Below are positions 1 through 8,215 of a stretch of 21,810 bases of DNA, piece by piece. The stretch spans positions 1 through 21,810 of the forward strand of contig JAEYXD010000201.1 in NCBI GenBank assembly GCA_023428645.1, given 5' to 3'. Numbering within the stretch: the first letter of the stretch is position 1; each line of letters opens with the position of its first letter. Below the pieces are notes generated by a model, which had not been told where the DNA came from, did not search any database, and worked only from the letters and a program-made list of their open reading frames with translations. Position numbers and translations under genes: made by a program. This DNA is from Pseudomonadota bacterium (GTDB lineage: Bacteria > Pseudomonadota > Gammaproteobacteria > Steroidobacterales > Steroidobacteraceae).

Positions 1-305
1 CCGAAGCCGGTGTCGGCGTCGACGATGAGCGGCAGCTCGGTGCGCTCGCGAATGACCGAGATCGTCTCCGCGACTTCGCTCATGGACACGAGGCCGATGT
101 CCGGTCGGCCGAAGCGAGTGTAGGCAATGCTCGCGCCCGACAGATAGGCGCAGTCGAAGCCGGCGCGTTCGATCAGCGCGGCGGACAAGCCGTCGAAGCA
201 GCCGGGCGCGACCGCGATCGCGGGGTCGTTCGCGAGCGCCCGCAGCCGGGCTGCAACGTTGTCGGGTCGCCGTTGCGTCGGCGCGGTTGTCGTGTCATCG
301 CACAT
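1..305 (-). CDS. Isocitrate lyase/PEP mutase family enzyme (N-terminal part, cut by window edge)
   Basis: The minus strand is open from an ATG at 305 to the left edge, giving the first 101 residues of a protein whose C-terminus lies outside the window. The visible part matches the start of the ICL/PEPM superfamily: a helix with APGCFDGLSAALIERAGF, then YLSGASIAYTRFG, a GRPDIGLVSMSEV segment, and the hallmark VDADTGFG that places the Mg2+-binding aspartates (about residues 95-101). Members cleave or form C-C or P-C bonds of small 2-oxo or dicarboxylic acids in the cytoplasm (methylisocitrate lyase, oxaloacetate hydrolase, dimethylmalate lyase, phosphonopyruvate enzymes). The catalytic loop that would separate these is outside the window, so no substrate is assigned. 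It is divergent from the DUF485/symporter pair, and operator site A lies about 40 bp upstream, so the two units may be co-regulated. Confidence 0.85.
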   Translation of the reverse strand, partial: MCDDTTTAPTQRRPDNVAARLRALANDPAIAVAPGCFDGLSAALIERAGFDCAYLSGASIAYTRFGRPDIGLVSMSEVAETISVIRERTELPLIVDADTGF

Positions 306-344
306 GGCTGCTCGCTCGTCTCGCTCGTGATTGGGAAGGCAACA

Positions 345-359
345 AAGATATCTTAGTTG
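345..359 (+). promoter_or_regulatory. Operator site A in the ICL/PEPM - symporter divergent promoter
   Basis: The sequence AAGATATCTTAGTTG matches the six-member consensus TAGWTAHCYTAGWTR and also contains the perfect palindrome AAGATATCTT. Its last three bases start a -35-like TTGCAT (357-362), followed by TAATAG at 378-383 or TAGATT at 381-386, ahead of the DUF485 gene. In the opposite direction TTGCAC and TATCTT, 16 bp apart, could serve the ICL/PEPM gene. The regulator is inferred to be one or both GntR proteins in this window. Confidence 0.55.
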
Positions 360-426
360 CATACGTGTGCAAGAACGTAATAGATTCCAGATGCGCCGGG
401 GAGCGAGTGCGCGGAGTGGGAGTACC

Positions 427-684
427 ATGCAAAGAACCGATGAAGAACGACAAGGCACCGTCGACCTGCTGCTGGCCATGCTCGTCATGGTCATCTTCTT
501 CGCCTACATATTGACGATCGCGTTCGCGCCGGACGTCTTCACGCGGCCGCTCGGGAATTCGCCCGTGTCCGTCGGCCTCGCCGCCGGCATCGCGATGGCC
601 GTCTTCATGATTGGCCTTTGTGCCTGGTACACGCAGCGCCGCAACCGCCGTGAGGAAGAAGCCTCGCGCGGATCTCACGGCTGA
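427..684 (+). CDS. DUF485 family small inner-membrane protein (YjcH-like)
   Basis: An 85-residue protein with two predicted transmembrane helices (about residues 13-36 and 48-70) and a basic, charged C-terminal tail (QRRNRREEE). This is the layout of DUF485/YjcH proteins, which are encoded directly upstream of ActP-type symporters. ATG 427 is chosen because GGGAG sits just upstream and the protein then begins a few residues before the first helix. The frame is open further upstream (to 331), but that part would add a non-conserved arginine-rich leader lying across operator A and the presumed promoter. The stop is followed after 33 bases by the symporter gene, so the two are almost certainly co-transcribed. 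DUF485 proteins are thought to be accessory to the transporter; no activity is known from sequence. Confidence 0.85.
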   Translation: MQRTDEERQGTVDLLLAMLVMVIFFAYILTIAFAPDVFTRPLGNSPVSVGLAAGIAMAVFMIGLCAWYTQRRNRREEEASRGSHG

Positions 685-717
685 TCGCTTCCCCTTCAAG
701 GACACTCCTGGCCCGCC

Positions 718-2223
718 ATGAACGTCACGACGCTCGCAGTCTTCCTCGTCTTCCTGCTCATCACGTTCGTCATCACGGGCTGGGCCGCGCGGCGCACCGG
801 CAGTCGTAGCGAGTTCTACGCGGCCGGCGGCAACATCACGGGCGTGCAGAACGGCTTCGCGTTCGCGGGCGACTACATGTCGGCCGCGACGCTGCTCGGC
901 ATCGCCGGGTTGTACTTCACGTCCGGCCTGGACGGCTTCATCTACAACGTCGGCGGCGTCGTCGGCTGGCCGATTCTGTTGTTCCTGCTCGCCGAGCGGC
1001 TGCGCCGCCTGGGCAAGTACACGTTGACCGACGTGTTGTCGCAGCGGCTCGACGAACGGCCGATTCGCGTCTTCGCGGCCGGCGCGAATCTCGTCGTGTT
1101 GACGTTCTATATGGTGTCGCAGATGGTCGGCGCCGGCGTGCTGATGAACCTGCTGCTCGGCCTGAGCTTCACGTGGTCGGCGCTGCTCGTCGGGACGCTC
1201 ATGACCGTGTATGTCGTCTTCGGCGGCATGATCGCGACGACGTGGGTGCAGATCATCAAGGCGGCGCTCTTGATCGCGGCGGCGCTCACGCTCGGCGCAT
1301 TCACGCTGGGCACGTTCGATTTCAGCATCAACACCTTGCTCGCGACCGCGGTGGACAAGCATCCGACCGGCGAGGCGGTCATGGGGCCGAGCACGCTGAT
1401 CGCGGGGCCCGGTGCCGCGATTTCGCTCGGGCTCACGCTGCTGTTCGGGCCCGCGGGCCTGCCGCACATCCTGATGCGGTTCTTCACGGTGCCGAACGTC
1501 AAGGAAGCGCGCAAGTCCGCGAACGTCGCGGCGGCACTCGTGGGTGCGTTCTGTATTCTCATGGTCGTGATCGGCTACGGCACGGTCGCGGTGCTTGCCG
1601 ACAATCCGGCGTACGTGCAGGCCGACGGCACGATGAAGGGCGGCAGCAACATGGCGTCGCTGTATCTCGCCCAGGCGCTCGGCGGCGATGTCTTCCTGGG
1701 TTTCGTCGCGGCGATCGCGTTCGCGACGATTCTCGCGGTCGTGTCCGGCTTGACGCTCGCGGCCGCGGCGACCGTTTCGCACGATCTGTACTCAACCGTG
1801 ATCCGCCGCGGCAAGCAGACGGAGAAGCAGGAGATGACGGTGTCGCGCTGGTCGGCGTTCACGTTCGCGGCCGTCGGCATCGGCCTCAGCATCGTGTTCC
1901 AGCACGAGAACATCAACGTCCTGGCGGCGACCGCCTTTTCGATCGCGGCGAGCGCCACGTTTCCGGTGTTGATCCTCGCGCTGTTCTGGAAGCCGTTGAC
2001 GACGCGAGGCGCGATCTCGGGCGGCGTGGCCGGACTCGCAGCCGCCGCCGGCGCGATCATCCTCGGGCCTTCCGTGTGGGTGGCCGTCCTGGGCCATGAG
2101 CAGGCCGTCTTCCCGTATCAGTACCCGACGATTCTTTCGATGCCGCTGGCATTCATCGTCGCGTTCGTCGTCTCGTTGACGGGTCAGCCGCGCTCCGTCG
2201 CGGCGGCTGCCACGGCGGAGTGA
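718..2223 (+). CDS. Sodium:solute symporter, ActP-like (SSS family)
   Basis: A 501-residue polytopic inner-membrane protein with about 13 hydrophobic helices. The N-terminal part carries family features of cation/acetate symporters: YAAGGNITGVQNGFAFAGDYMSAA near residues 34-57, GLDGFIYNVGG, and later LPHILMRFFTVPNVKEARKS (about 247-266), the most typical ActP block. Later helices (ALGGDVFLGFVAAIAFATILAVVSGLTLAAAATVSHDLY) hold the SSS Na+-site region. The pairing with DUF485 matches the yjcH-actP arrangement, where acetate or other short monocarboxylates are taken up with Na+. Neighbours here are a lyase-family gene and a FadR-type regulator rather than acetyl-CoA synthetase, so the substrate may be another small carboxylate. 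The gene ends 7 bp from the converging GntR gene, with no clear terminator between them. Confidence 0.9.
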   Translation: MNVTTLAVFLVFLLITFVITGWAARRTGSRSEFYAAGGNITGVQNGFAFAGDYMSAATLLGIAGLYFTSGLDGFIYNVGGVVGWPILLFLLAERLRRLGKYTLTDVLSQRLDERPIRVFAAGANLVVLTFYMVSQMVGAGVLMNLLLGLSFTWSALLVGTLMTVYVVFGGMIATTWVQIIKAALLIAAALTLGAFTLGTFDFSINTLLATAVDKHPTGEAVMGPSTLIAGPGAAISLGLTLLFGPAGLPHILMRFFTVPNVKEARKSANVAAALVGAFCILMVVIGYGTVAVLADNPAYVQADGTMKGGSNMASLYLAQALGGDVFLGFVAAIAFATILAVVSGLTLAAAATVSHDLYSTVIRRGKQTEKQEMTVSRWSAFTFAAVGIGLSIVFQHENINVLAATAFSIAASATFPVLILALFWKPLTTRGAISGGVAGLAAAAGAIILGPSVWVAVLGHEQAVFPYQYPTILSMPLAFIVAFVVSLTGQPRSVAAAATAE

Positions 2224-2230
2224 GGCGGCA

Positions 2231-3034
2231 TCAGCTGATCTTGACCTTGATGCCGTCGATCTTGTGCTTGCTCATGAAGGTCGCGGTTTCGAGCATGTAT
2301 TCGCGCCAGAACCGCTCCGCCTCGGTCGCCTTGCCGGCGGCGATCACCTTGACGAGCTTGGCATGGGCGTCGGTTGATTGCTGCGTTCGGCGATAGACGA
2401 CCTGCTGGTCGGTGCGGGTGCCTTGCAGCACCATCAGCGGATAAATGTGGGCCGAGATGTCGTGCAGCATGCCCGCGAGCAGCTTGAGCGCATTGTTCGG
2501 CGAGTACCGCACGAGCTCGGCGTGAAAGTCGTTCACCGCGGCCACCGCGCGCGGGTAATCGCGGGCGGCAAGCGCCGCTTCCTGCTCGGCGACACACTCT
2601 TGTAGCGAGCGGATCACCTGCTTCTTCGGGTTCTGTGCGTGCTGAGCCGCCAGCGGCGGCTCGAGCAGCGTGCGCACCTGGTGGATGTCGCCGATCGTCG
2701 TGCCTTGCGTCGCGAGGTACAGCGCCCCGTAACGCGCGGCGCGCTCGATCGAGGGGGCGAGAATGGCGGCGCCGCTGCGTGCGCCACGGCCGAGCTGCAG
2801 CAGGCCCTCCGACTCGAGCACGCGCATGGCTTCGCGCAGTGTCGGGCGCGAGACGCCCATTTGCTTCATGAGCTCGGTTTCGGAGGGCAGGGTATCGCCG
2901 GGAATCATCTCGCCCGATGCGATCTGTCCTCGCAGTCGCTCCGCGACGAGGTGGGACAGCTTTTCGGCCCGCACCTTCAAGTTCTTGCTGGCGCCTGATC
3001 TCGTCCGCTTTGAGCCTTCCGTTGGGATGTCCAT
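2231..3034 (-). CDS. GntR family regulator, FadR/FCD type (paralogue 1)
   Basis: A 267-residue regulator with a winged helix-turn-helix at about residues 25-93 (SHLVAERLRGQI, LPSETELMKQMGVSRPTLREAMRVLESEGLLQ, then the wing LGRGARSG), a classic GntR domain. An all-helical FCD effector domain follows at about 110-255 (VRTLLEPPLAAQHA, NDFHAELVRY, SAHIYPLM, AHAKLVKVIAAG). FCD proteins usually bind small carboxylates and act as repressors. Start 3034 has GGAG five bases upstream and aligns with the paralogue; ATGs at 3037 and 3067 are alternatives. It is about three-quarters identical to the regulator at 13275-14069, with almost no difference in the recognition helix. Operator B lies about 100 bp upstream, between a possible -35 and -10, which suggests autoregulation. 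Confidence 0.93.
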   Translation of the reverse strand: MDIPTEGSKRTRSGASKNLKVRAEKLSHLVAERLRGQIASGEMIPGDTLPSETELMKQMGVSRPTLREAMRVLESEGLLQLGRGARSGAAILAPSIERAARYGALYLATQGTTIGDIHQVRTLLEPPLAAQHAQNPKKQVIRSLQECVAEQEAALAARDYPRAVAAVNDFHAELVRYSPNNALKLLAGMLHDISAHIYPLMVLQGTRTDQQVVYRRTQQSTDAHAKLVKVIAAGKATEAERFWREYMLETATFMSKHKIDGIKVKIS

Positions 3035-3130
3035 CATGTCTCCGCTGCCGATCGCGCGCACCGCCACATCGGTGGAACCGTCGTGCAGGACGGACTCCGA
3101 GCGCGGGCCAGGGATTGAAGTGAGCGAAAG

Positions 3131-3145
3131 TATCTGAGGTAACTA
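3131..3145 (-). promoter_or_regulatory. Operator site B upstream of GntR paralogue 1
   Basis: Reading toward the regulator gene the element is TAGTTACCTCAGATA, 13 of 15 identical to site F upstream of the second regulator. A -35-like TCGACA (complement of 3153-3158) and a -10-like GATACT (complement of 3129-3134), 18 bp apart, flank it. A bound repressor would therefore block its own promoter. The identical flank AGATACTTTCG is shared with site F. Confidence 0.55.
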
Positions 3146-3216
3146 CGTCTCTTGTCGAGAGACGTCGGACGGGCCCGTCCGGGCGATCCGTGCGCGGCAA
3201 GAAAGCGGGGGAGGAG

Positions 3217-3248
3217 AAGGACCCAGCCCGGGGAGGGGCTGGGTCCTT
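3217..3248 (-). terminator. Strong hairpin terminator after the TonB receptor gene
   Basis: A perfect 13-bp inverted repeat (arms 3217-3229 and 3236-3248, six-base loop) begins eight bases beyond the receptor stop codon. On the minus strand the 3' arm ends in CCTT and is followed by CTCCTCC, so the U-tract is poor. The stem is long and GC-rich. It lies between the receptor gene and operator B and probably insulates the GntR gene from receptor transcription. Confidence 0.7.
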
Positions 3249-3255
3249 GGCCGTA

Positions 3256-5700
3256 TCAGAACTGGTACGACATGCGAACGCCGTACACCGGCTTCTGCGG
3301 CAACGAGATGCGCAATGCGCGGCCCGGTCCGAGCGGGTAGCCGGCGATCGGCGTGCCGCGGTCGTAGCTGTTGATGCCGGAAGTCATGCTCGGGAACGTC
3401 TTGTCATTGAAGATGTTCGTTCCGAAGAGCGTGATCGTGAGCGCGTCGTTCTTGAAGGAAACCGCCGCGTTCACGCGATTCGAATCACCCGTCGAGGCGA
3501 GATTCGCATCGTCCGCATAGATGTTGCCCTTGTGCACGCCGTCGATGCGGATCGCCATGTCGTAGTCATCCGAGATCGGCCGCGTGTACGTGAGACCGAG
3601 CGTGCCGCTCGTCTTCGGCACGCGGGCTTTCTGGTTGCCTTCGACATTGCGGGTGCCGATCAAGGGCAGACAGGTCGGGCAGGTATACGAAGAGCCGAGT
3701 TCCGACTTCGTATAGGCGAACGTCATGTCCAGGGTCAGGTTGTCGGTGAGCAGCGCCGTGCCTTCGAGCTCCACACCGCTGACCGTCGACTCGCCGGACG
3801 AGGTGGTGATGTCGATGCCGCGGCCCGTGCCGCCGCCCGTGTCGCCGAGCGTCAGGTTCGTGAACACGTGCTGGTTCGTCCAATCGCCGTAGTAGACGGC
3901 GAGGGCGCCTTGCAGCAGTCCATTGAAGAAGCGTCCCTTCACGCCCAGCTCGTACATGACGATCTCTTCTTCATCGAGCGTTTCGGGGAGGCTGCCGAGC
4001 TCGGCGATGATCTCCGCCTTGTCCGCGTCGCTGAACAGATAGAGGTTCGCGTTGAAGTCGCCCGGACGGACGCCCAGCGCGTAGCTCGCATAGATGTTCA
4101 TGTCTTCGATCGGCGAGTACTCGAGGATCACGCGAGGCTGGAAGCTCTTGTATACCTCGTCGAACTCAGGGCCGACCGTCGCGCCGGGACCGCCCGGGCC
4201 GTCGATGACCTGCGAGCTGACGTCGTCCCACTGATATCGGCCTTCCACGTTCAGGGTGATCTGATCGGTGAAGTCGTACGCGAGACCCGTGAATACGCCC
4301 GAGGTGCGCACGTCGCGATCGGTGATGAGTGCCGAATCGCCGAAGCCGGTGATGCTCTCGCCGAACGAGCGGCCCTGCGCCTCTTGCGCGAACAGGCTCG
4401 CACCGACCATCCAGCGGAAGCGCTGATCCGAGTCGGAGGTCAGGCGCAGCTCCAAGCTGTGCGCGTGGTTCGCCTGGTTGACGAGCGACTGCATCCACTC
4501 CTGGTACTCGCGCACGCCCGGAATGATGCCGTAGTTCGGATTCGGCGTGAGCAGCGATGGGTCGGCGGGGAAGTTCGCGCCGCCCGGGATCGCCTGGAAG
4601 TCGTTCTCGTTGTAGCCGCCGCTGAAGTCGAGCGCGATGCCGTTGTCGAACTCGTAGCCGACCGCGAGGGTCGTCTGCCATGCGTTACGCGCGAGACCCG
4701 CCGACTCGATGAAATTCTCGCGGAAGACGTTCGCGAGATTCGCGCCGTTACGCAGGATGTCGCGGCGGAACTGCTCGTCGACGATCGTGTACTTGCCGAT
4801 GTCGGAAGCCTTGAGGCGGTAAGGCACCTCGCCGCAGACGTACGTCAGCTGTCCGACGCCGAGCGGGTCGCAGTTGCGCTCCGCGGCGCCGGTGATCGTG
4901 TCCGCCGCGGCGCCGTCGCGATCTTCCCAGTAGCCCGCGTAGCCCTTGATCTTCAGGTTGTCGGTCGGCTTGATGACGAACGTCGTCGCCAAGGACTCGG
5001 TCTTGCGCGCGCCGAGCTTCGACCCGTCGAAGAAGTTGTCGTACTGACCGTCGGTCTGGTACTGGCGGCCGGTGAAGCGGATCGCCGCGATGTCGCTGAG
5101 GGGGCCTTCCACCATCAAGCTGTTGTCCATCGTGCCGAAGCTGGCGGCTTCCGCGTTCACGCGTCCGCCCCACTTATCGAAGCTCGGGTCCTTGGTGATG
5201 AAGTTGATCGCGCCCGAGAACGTCGAACGACCGAAGTACGCGCTCTGCGGGCCTTTGATGACTTCGACACGCTCGATGTCGGTGAGGCCCGGAATGTTGC
5301 CGCCGGCGATCGCGACGCCGTCCATGAACGCCTGTGCGGGTTGACGCGTCACCAGGAACGTGCCCGCGTCCATGCCGCGGAACGTGAGCGTCGTGAAGCC
5401 GCGGTCGTTGCGTCCGAGGTTCTCGTTGTTGAAGTGGAAGCCCGGCGTGAAGTCGGACAGCTGGGTCATGTCCTTGACGCCGCGCACCGCGATGTCCTCT
5501 TCGCTCATGGCCGTAACGGCGAGCGGAATCTCCAGCGCGCCCTCCTCGCGGCGCCGCGAGGTCACCGTGACCTCCTCGAGAACGCGCGCGCCCTGTTCGG
5601 CGCTCTGCGCGTTCGCGATCGATGTTCCTGCGGGAGAGAAACTGATTAGTACTGCCGACACCACTCCAGCGGAAGTGGCCAGCTCACGTCTTATCTTCAT
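3256..5700 (-). CDS. TonB-dependent outer-membrane receptor
   Basis: An 814-residue protein. ATG 5700 gives a Sec signal peptide (MKIRRELATS, hydrophobic stretch, cleavage near SIANA-Q at residue 31) and has GAGGG upstream; the frame is open to 5808 but that leader has no signal-peptide character. A TonB box-like segment LEEVTVTSRRRE (about 41-52) precedes the plug domain (IPLAVTAMSEEDIAVRGVKDMTQLSDFTPG; IERVEVIKGPQSAYFGRSTFSGAINFITK). A 22-strand-type barrel runs to the C-terminal aromatic residue (VRMSYQF). It imports a ligand into the periplasm using TonB-ExbBD energy. The ligand is not deducible; this is the oxidised-organic-molecule type of TBDR common in oligotrophs rather than a recognisable siderophore or B12 receptor. 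It is divergent from the propeller/cytochrome operon, which suggests shared substrate handling, and it carries operator site C upstream. Barrel loops contain cysteine pairs, including CPTC. Confidence 0.93.
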   Translation of the reverse strand: MKIRRELATSAGVVSAVLISFSPAGTSIANAQSAEQGARVLEEVTVTSRRREEGALEIPLAVTAMSEEDIAVRGVKDMTQLSDFTPGFHFNNENLGRNDRGFTTLTFRGMDAGTFLVTRQPAQAFMDGVAIAGGNIPGLTDIERVEVIKGPQSAYFGRSTFSGAINFITKDPSFDKWGGRVNAEAASFGTMDNSLMVEGPLSDIAAIRFTGRQYQTDGQYDNFFDGSKLGARKTESLATTFVIKPTDNLKIKGYAGYWEDRDGAAADTITGAAERNCDPLGVGQLTYVCGEVPYRLKASDIGKYTIVDEQFRRDILRNGANLANVFRENFIESAGLARNAWQTTLAVGYEFDNGIALDFSGGYNENDFQAIPGGANFPADPSLLTPNPNYGIIPGVREYQEWMQSLVNQANHAHSLELRLTSDSDQRFRWMVGASLFAQEAQGRSFGESITGFGDSALITDRDVRTSGVFTGLAYDFTDQITLNVEGRYQWDDVSSQVIDGPGGPGATVGPEFDEVYKSFQPRVILEYSPIEDMNIYASYALGVRPGDFNANLYLFSDADKAEIIAELGSLPETLDEEEIVMYELGVKGRFFNGLLQGALAVYYGDWTNQHVFTNLTLGDTGGGTGRGIDITTSSGESTVSGVELEGTALLTDNLTLDMTFAYTKSELGSSYTCPTCLPLIGTRNVEGNQKARVPKTSGTLGLTYTRPISDDYDMAIRIDGVHKGNIYADDANLASTGDSNRVNAAVSFKNDALTITLFGTNIFNDKTFPSMTSGINSYDRGTPIAGYPLGPGRALRISLPQKPVYGVRMSYQF

Positions 5701-5812
5701 CCGACGCCCTCGCCTGATTTGTTGAATCGTCCCCGTACCCAGTGAAGCAGCGGATCTTCTTGCGGGAGTCCGCCTCTCGGCTCCGAGTATGTGCACACAA
5801 CGATGCATTATT

Positions 5813-5827
5813 CAACTAGGTTATCTA
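5813..5827 (-). promoter_or_regulatory. Operator site C for the TonB receptor
   Basis: Reading toward the receptor the element is TAGATAACCTAGTTG, with ACCTAG repeated at a 9-bp period and only two mismatches over 16 bases to site D. The terminal TTG begins a -35-like TTGAAT (complement of 5810-5815), and CATACT (complement of 5786-5791) lies 18 bp further on as a -10 candidate. It is 113 bp upstream of the start codon. Confidence 0.6.
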
Positions 5828-5971
5828 GGTCAAACTAGCGGATATGGGGTGCTCGAGGAAGGCGAAGGGCTCCCTTCAGTGGCATGGTCAACAGCGGCCC
5901 GGAGTTGGCCGCGTTGGCTCCGAAGTGGTGCGGTCAGGCGCGGCGCGGCCAGGCGACGTCACCGGCAAACA

Positions 5972-5986
5972 TAGATTACCTAGTTG
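5972..5986 (+). promoter_or_regulatory. Operator site D for the propeller-cytochrome operon
   Basis: The element TAGATTACCTAGTTG sits in the wider ACATAGATTACCTAGTTGCA, which matches 16 of 20 bases at site A. Its end overlaps a -35-like TTGCAG (5984-5989); CATACT at 6006-6011, 16 bp further, is the -10 candidate. It lies about 160 bp upstream of the chosen start at 6147, implying a leader of roughly 130 bases. Confidence 0.6.
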
Positions 5987-6058
5987 CAGTAGTTATCGAA
6001 ACATGCATACTTTGATTCGCGCACACAGGGGTGGGGATTCCGGTCGCAGCGCCAACGC

Positions 6059-6077
6059 CGAAGCGGACACCGCTTCG
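6059..6077 (+). other. Perfect 8-bp hairpin in the 5' leader of the propeller-cytochrome operon
   Basis: CGAAGCGG and CCGCTTCG form a perfect stem around a three-base ACA loop, between the inferred promoter and the start codon at 6147. There is no U-tract, so it is not an obvious terminator. It could stabilise the mRNA or be incidental in GC-rich DNA. Confidence 0.4.
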
Positions 6078-6146
6078 CGCCTGGGTGGCTGCCGCGTGCT
6101 GGCCCTGAAGTGCAATCACCTCGGCTACTTTCACAATAAGGGCGCA

Positions 6147-8189
6147 ATGGGTATGCGAGACAATCTGAGACTTCGAGGCCGCACGGTGCGTAGTTTGTCG
6201 CTCGCCGTGTTGACGGTGCTGACGGCGACTGCGTGTACCCAGAAGGAGGAGGCGCCGAAGACCAACCTCCTGCCCGGCATGGCGCAGCTTTCCGGCAAGG
6301 TCAGCGGCCTGAAGGATGGTTTGCTCACGACCGTTCATGCGCTCAACACGGACAAGAACATCGACTTCATGGTGTTCGTCGTCGACGGCGAGTATCGGGC
6401 GACCAACCTGTTCCCCGGCAACTACGAAGTGACCGTGAAGCCGGCGGTCGGGCAGGTGTTCACGGATGGCTTCGAAGTGCAGACCGTGAAAGTGCAGATC
6501 GAGGCCGGCACGAATGCCAAACAGGATTTCACGCTGAAAGATCAGAAGTGGGGTCCCGATTACGTCGGCGGCATGGACTACACCGCGGGCTACGCGGACA
6601 GCATCGGCGGCTTCAACTTCCCGCCGCCGTCACCCGTCGCGAAGATCGAGCCGTACGAGAAGGTCTATCCGCCCGGCCGCGGCCGCGAGCTGCTCGAGAA
6701 CATCTGCATGGGCTGCCACACGGTGCAGCTGTTCCCCTATAACTACGACCGCCGCTACGCGTCGGGTCGTCCGGTGAAGGACAAGGCGGCGTGGGCGATC
6801 ACCGTCGATCGCATGCACAAGGCCCTGCGCCTGGGCAAGGCGCCGAATTTCGACGAAGACCTGTTGACGCCGGAGGATCGCGAAATCCTGATCGACTACC
6901 TCGCGACGAATTTCGGTGCCGATTCCGAGCCGCGGGTCGTGCAGCTCGAGAGCGAGCCGGAGATCGATGAGAAGGCGCTCGCGAAGGCGCAGTACGTCGA
7001 GTACAGATTCGCGGCGACGGACGAGCTGCCGAAGCGCGCGACGCATACGCTCAGCTTCACGCTCGACGGCAACGTGTGGGCGATGGATCGCGGCGGCAGC
7101 CTCGTGCTGCTGGATCCGCGCACCGGCGAGTACACCGACTACACCGGTCATGGCGGCGGCGAATCGCTCGTGGCCGACAAGGACGGCACCGTCTGGTACG
7201 GCGGTCTGCGTCACTTCGATCCGAAGCTCAACAAGCACGACGATTACAAGCTCGATTCGCCGACCGGCGGTTCGAGCATCGGCGTGAGCACGATGATTTT
7301 CGACGAGAACGGCGATCAGTGGCTGAGCATGCTCGGCACGGGCCGCATCGGCAAATGGGATCGCAAGAGCGATCAGGTCCTGTGGTGGGATGTGCCCATC
7401 TATCGCAGCCGCCCGTATGGCATCACGCTCGATCACAAGGGCAAGGTGTGGTTCGCGCAGTACCACAACAGCGCGGTCGCGAGCTTCGATCCGAAGACGC
7501 AGCAGTTCACGAACTATCCGGTGACTCAGTATCGTCCGACGAACATCCGCCGTCTCGGCGCGGACTCGAAGGACATGATCTGGACCGCGACCTGGGGCAG
7601 CAAGGGCATGCAGAACGGCGCGCTCTACAAGCTCAATCCGGAAACCGGCGAGGTGAAGGAATGGCACTTGGGCATTCCGTACTCCAATCCGTATGACGCC
7701 GCGCCCGACCACAACGACAACATCTGGATCGCAACGGACAATTACCTCGTCATGTTCGATCAGAAGACCGAGAAGTTCACGCGCTATCCGTTGGGTGTGC
7801 GCAGCGACGTGCCGCGACTGTCGATCACGGGTGAAGGCGCCGTGTGGTTCGCGCTGCGTAATGCAGGTCATTCGGGCGGTCATCCTGGCACGGCGGTCGT
7901 GCTGTATCCGGACAAGGACAACATCACGACGCTGGCGGCCACATACGGCGAGAACAGCGTTCATAGCGCGCTGCTCAAATATGATGGACCGATGACGCCG
8001 GTGCAGGGCGCGACGAAAATCTCGCCCGCGGAGCCGCAGAATCCCGGTGCGTACGCGGAGTTCCTCAAGAAGGAGCGTCCCGATGCATACAAGGCGTACC
8101 TGCAATACGAGAAGGAACAGGCTGAAGGTCGGAAGCGCGCGGCGCAGGGCCCGGGCGCGGCCGGCCGCAGCGGTGAAGCGATCGAATGA
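6147..8189 (+). CDS. Lipoprotein with cytochrome c domain fused to a Vgb-type beta-propeller
   Basis: A 680-residue exported protein. ATG 6147 has AAGG six bases upstream and gives a signal ending in LTATAC (Cys30), a probable but not ideal lipobox. Residues about 45-125 look like a carboxypeptidase-regulatory/CNA-B-like beta-sandwich (LSGKVSGLKDGLLTTVHALNTD, FPGNYEVTVKP). A haem-binding CMGCH follows at 187-191, within a cytochrome c-like fold ending in LTPEDREILIDYLATNF. From about 270 to 600 come seven propeller blades of the streptogramin-lyase (Vgb/SMP-30-like) kind, with repeated (D/G)xxVWxA...FDPKTxxFTxYP units. Vgb itself is a lyase opening cyclic streptogramins; with an attached haem domain, an antibiotic-resistance role is unlikely and periplasmic oxidation or substrate binding with electron transfer is a better guess. 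The stop overlaps an upstream ATG of the next cytochrome frame (ATGA). Confidence 0.88.
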   Translation: MGMRDNLRLRGRTVRSLSLAVLTVLTATACTQKEEAPKTNLLPGMAQLSGKVSGLKDGLLTTVHALNTDKNIDFMVFVVDGEYRATNLFPGNYEVTVKPAVGQVFTDGFEVQTVKVQIEAGTNAKQDFTLKDQKWGPDYVGGMDYTAGYADSIGGFNFPPPSPVAKIEPYEKVYPPGRGRELLENICMGCHTVQLFPYNYDRRYASGRPVKDKAAWAITVDRMHKALRLGKAPNFDEDLLTPEDREILIDYLATNFGADSEPRVVQLESEPEIDEKALAKAQYVEYRFAATDELPKRATHTLSFTLDGNVWAMDRGGSLVLLDPRTGEYTDYTGHGGGESLVADKDGTVWYGGLRHFDPKLNKHDDYKLDSPTGGSSIGVSTMIFDENGDQWLSMLGTGRIGKWDRKSDQVLWWDVPIYRSRPYGITLDHKGKVWFAQYHNSAVASFDPKTQQFTNYPVTQYRPTNIRRLGADSKDMIWTATWGSKGMQNGALYKLNPETGEVKEWHLGIPYSNPYDAAPDHNDNIWIATDNYLVMFDQKTEKFTRYPLGVRSDVPRLSITGEGAVWFALRNAGHSGGHPGTAVVLYPDKDNITTLAATYGENSVHSALLKYDGPMTPVQGATKISPAEPQNPGAYAEFLKKERPDAYKAYLQYEKEQAEGRKRAAQGPGAAGRSGEAIE

Positions 8190-8215
8190 CGAACCGTGCG
8201 AGAACGCGGAGAAAC

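Larger units (their letters stand above)
5701..6146. promoter_or_regulatory. 446-bp divergent control region between TonB receptor and propeller-cytochrome operon
   Basis: No gene is supported here. The region has a local AT-rich core (about 5795-6015) holding operator C for the receptor and operator D for the operon, about 145 bp apart and pointing outward. An ATG at 6003 is in frame with the propeller gene, but the translated leader is not signal-like and no ribosome-binding site precedes it. The remainder looks like untranslated leader sequence, including the hairpin at 6059-6077. Confidence 0.6.

Noticed and set aside
295..1782. 495-codon minus-strand frame opposite DUF485 and the symporter
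   Set aside because: Extremely Arg/Glu/His-rich, typical of an antisense GC shadow; it also crosses the divergent promoter.
3190..5649. 819-codon open frame on the plus strand opposite the TonB receptor
   Set aside because: Composition is Arg/Ala/Val-rich without domains; it is the GC-skewed antisense shadow of the receptor, which has a signal peptide, plug and barrel.
6147..8189. Virginiamycin B lyase (streptogramin resistance) as the gene name
   Set aside because: The propeller resemblance is real, but the haem domain, the operon with cytochromes and the regulon context do not fit a cytoplasmic resistance lyase.
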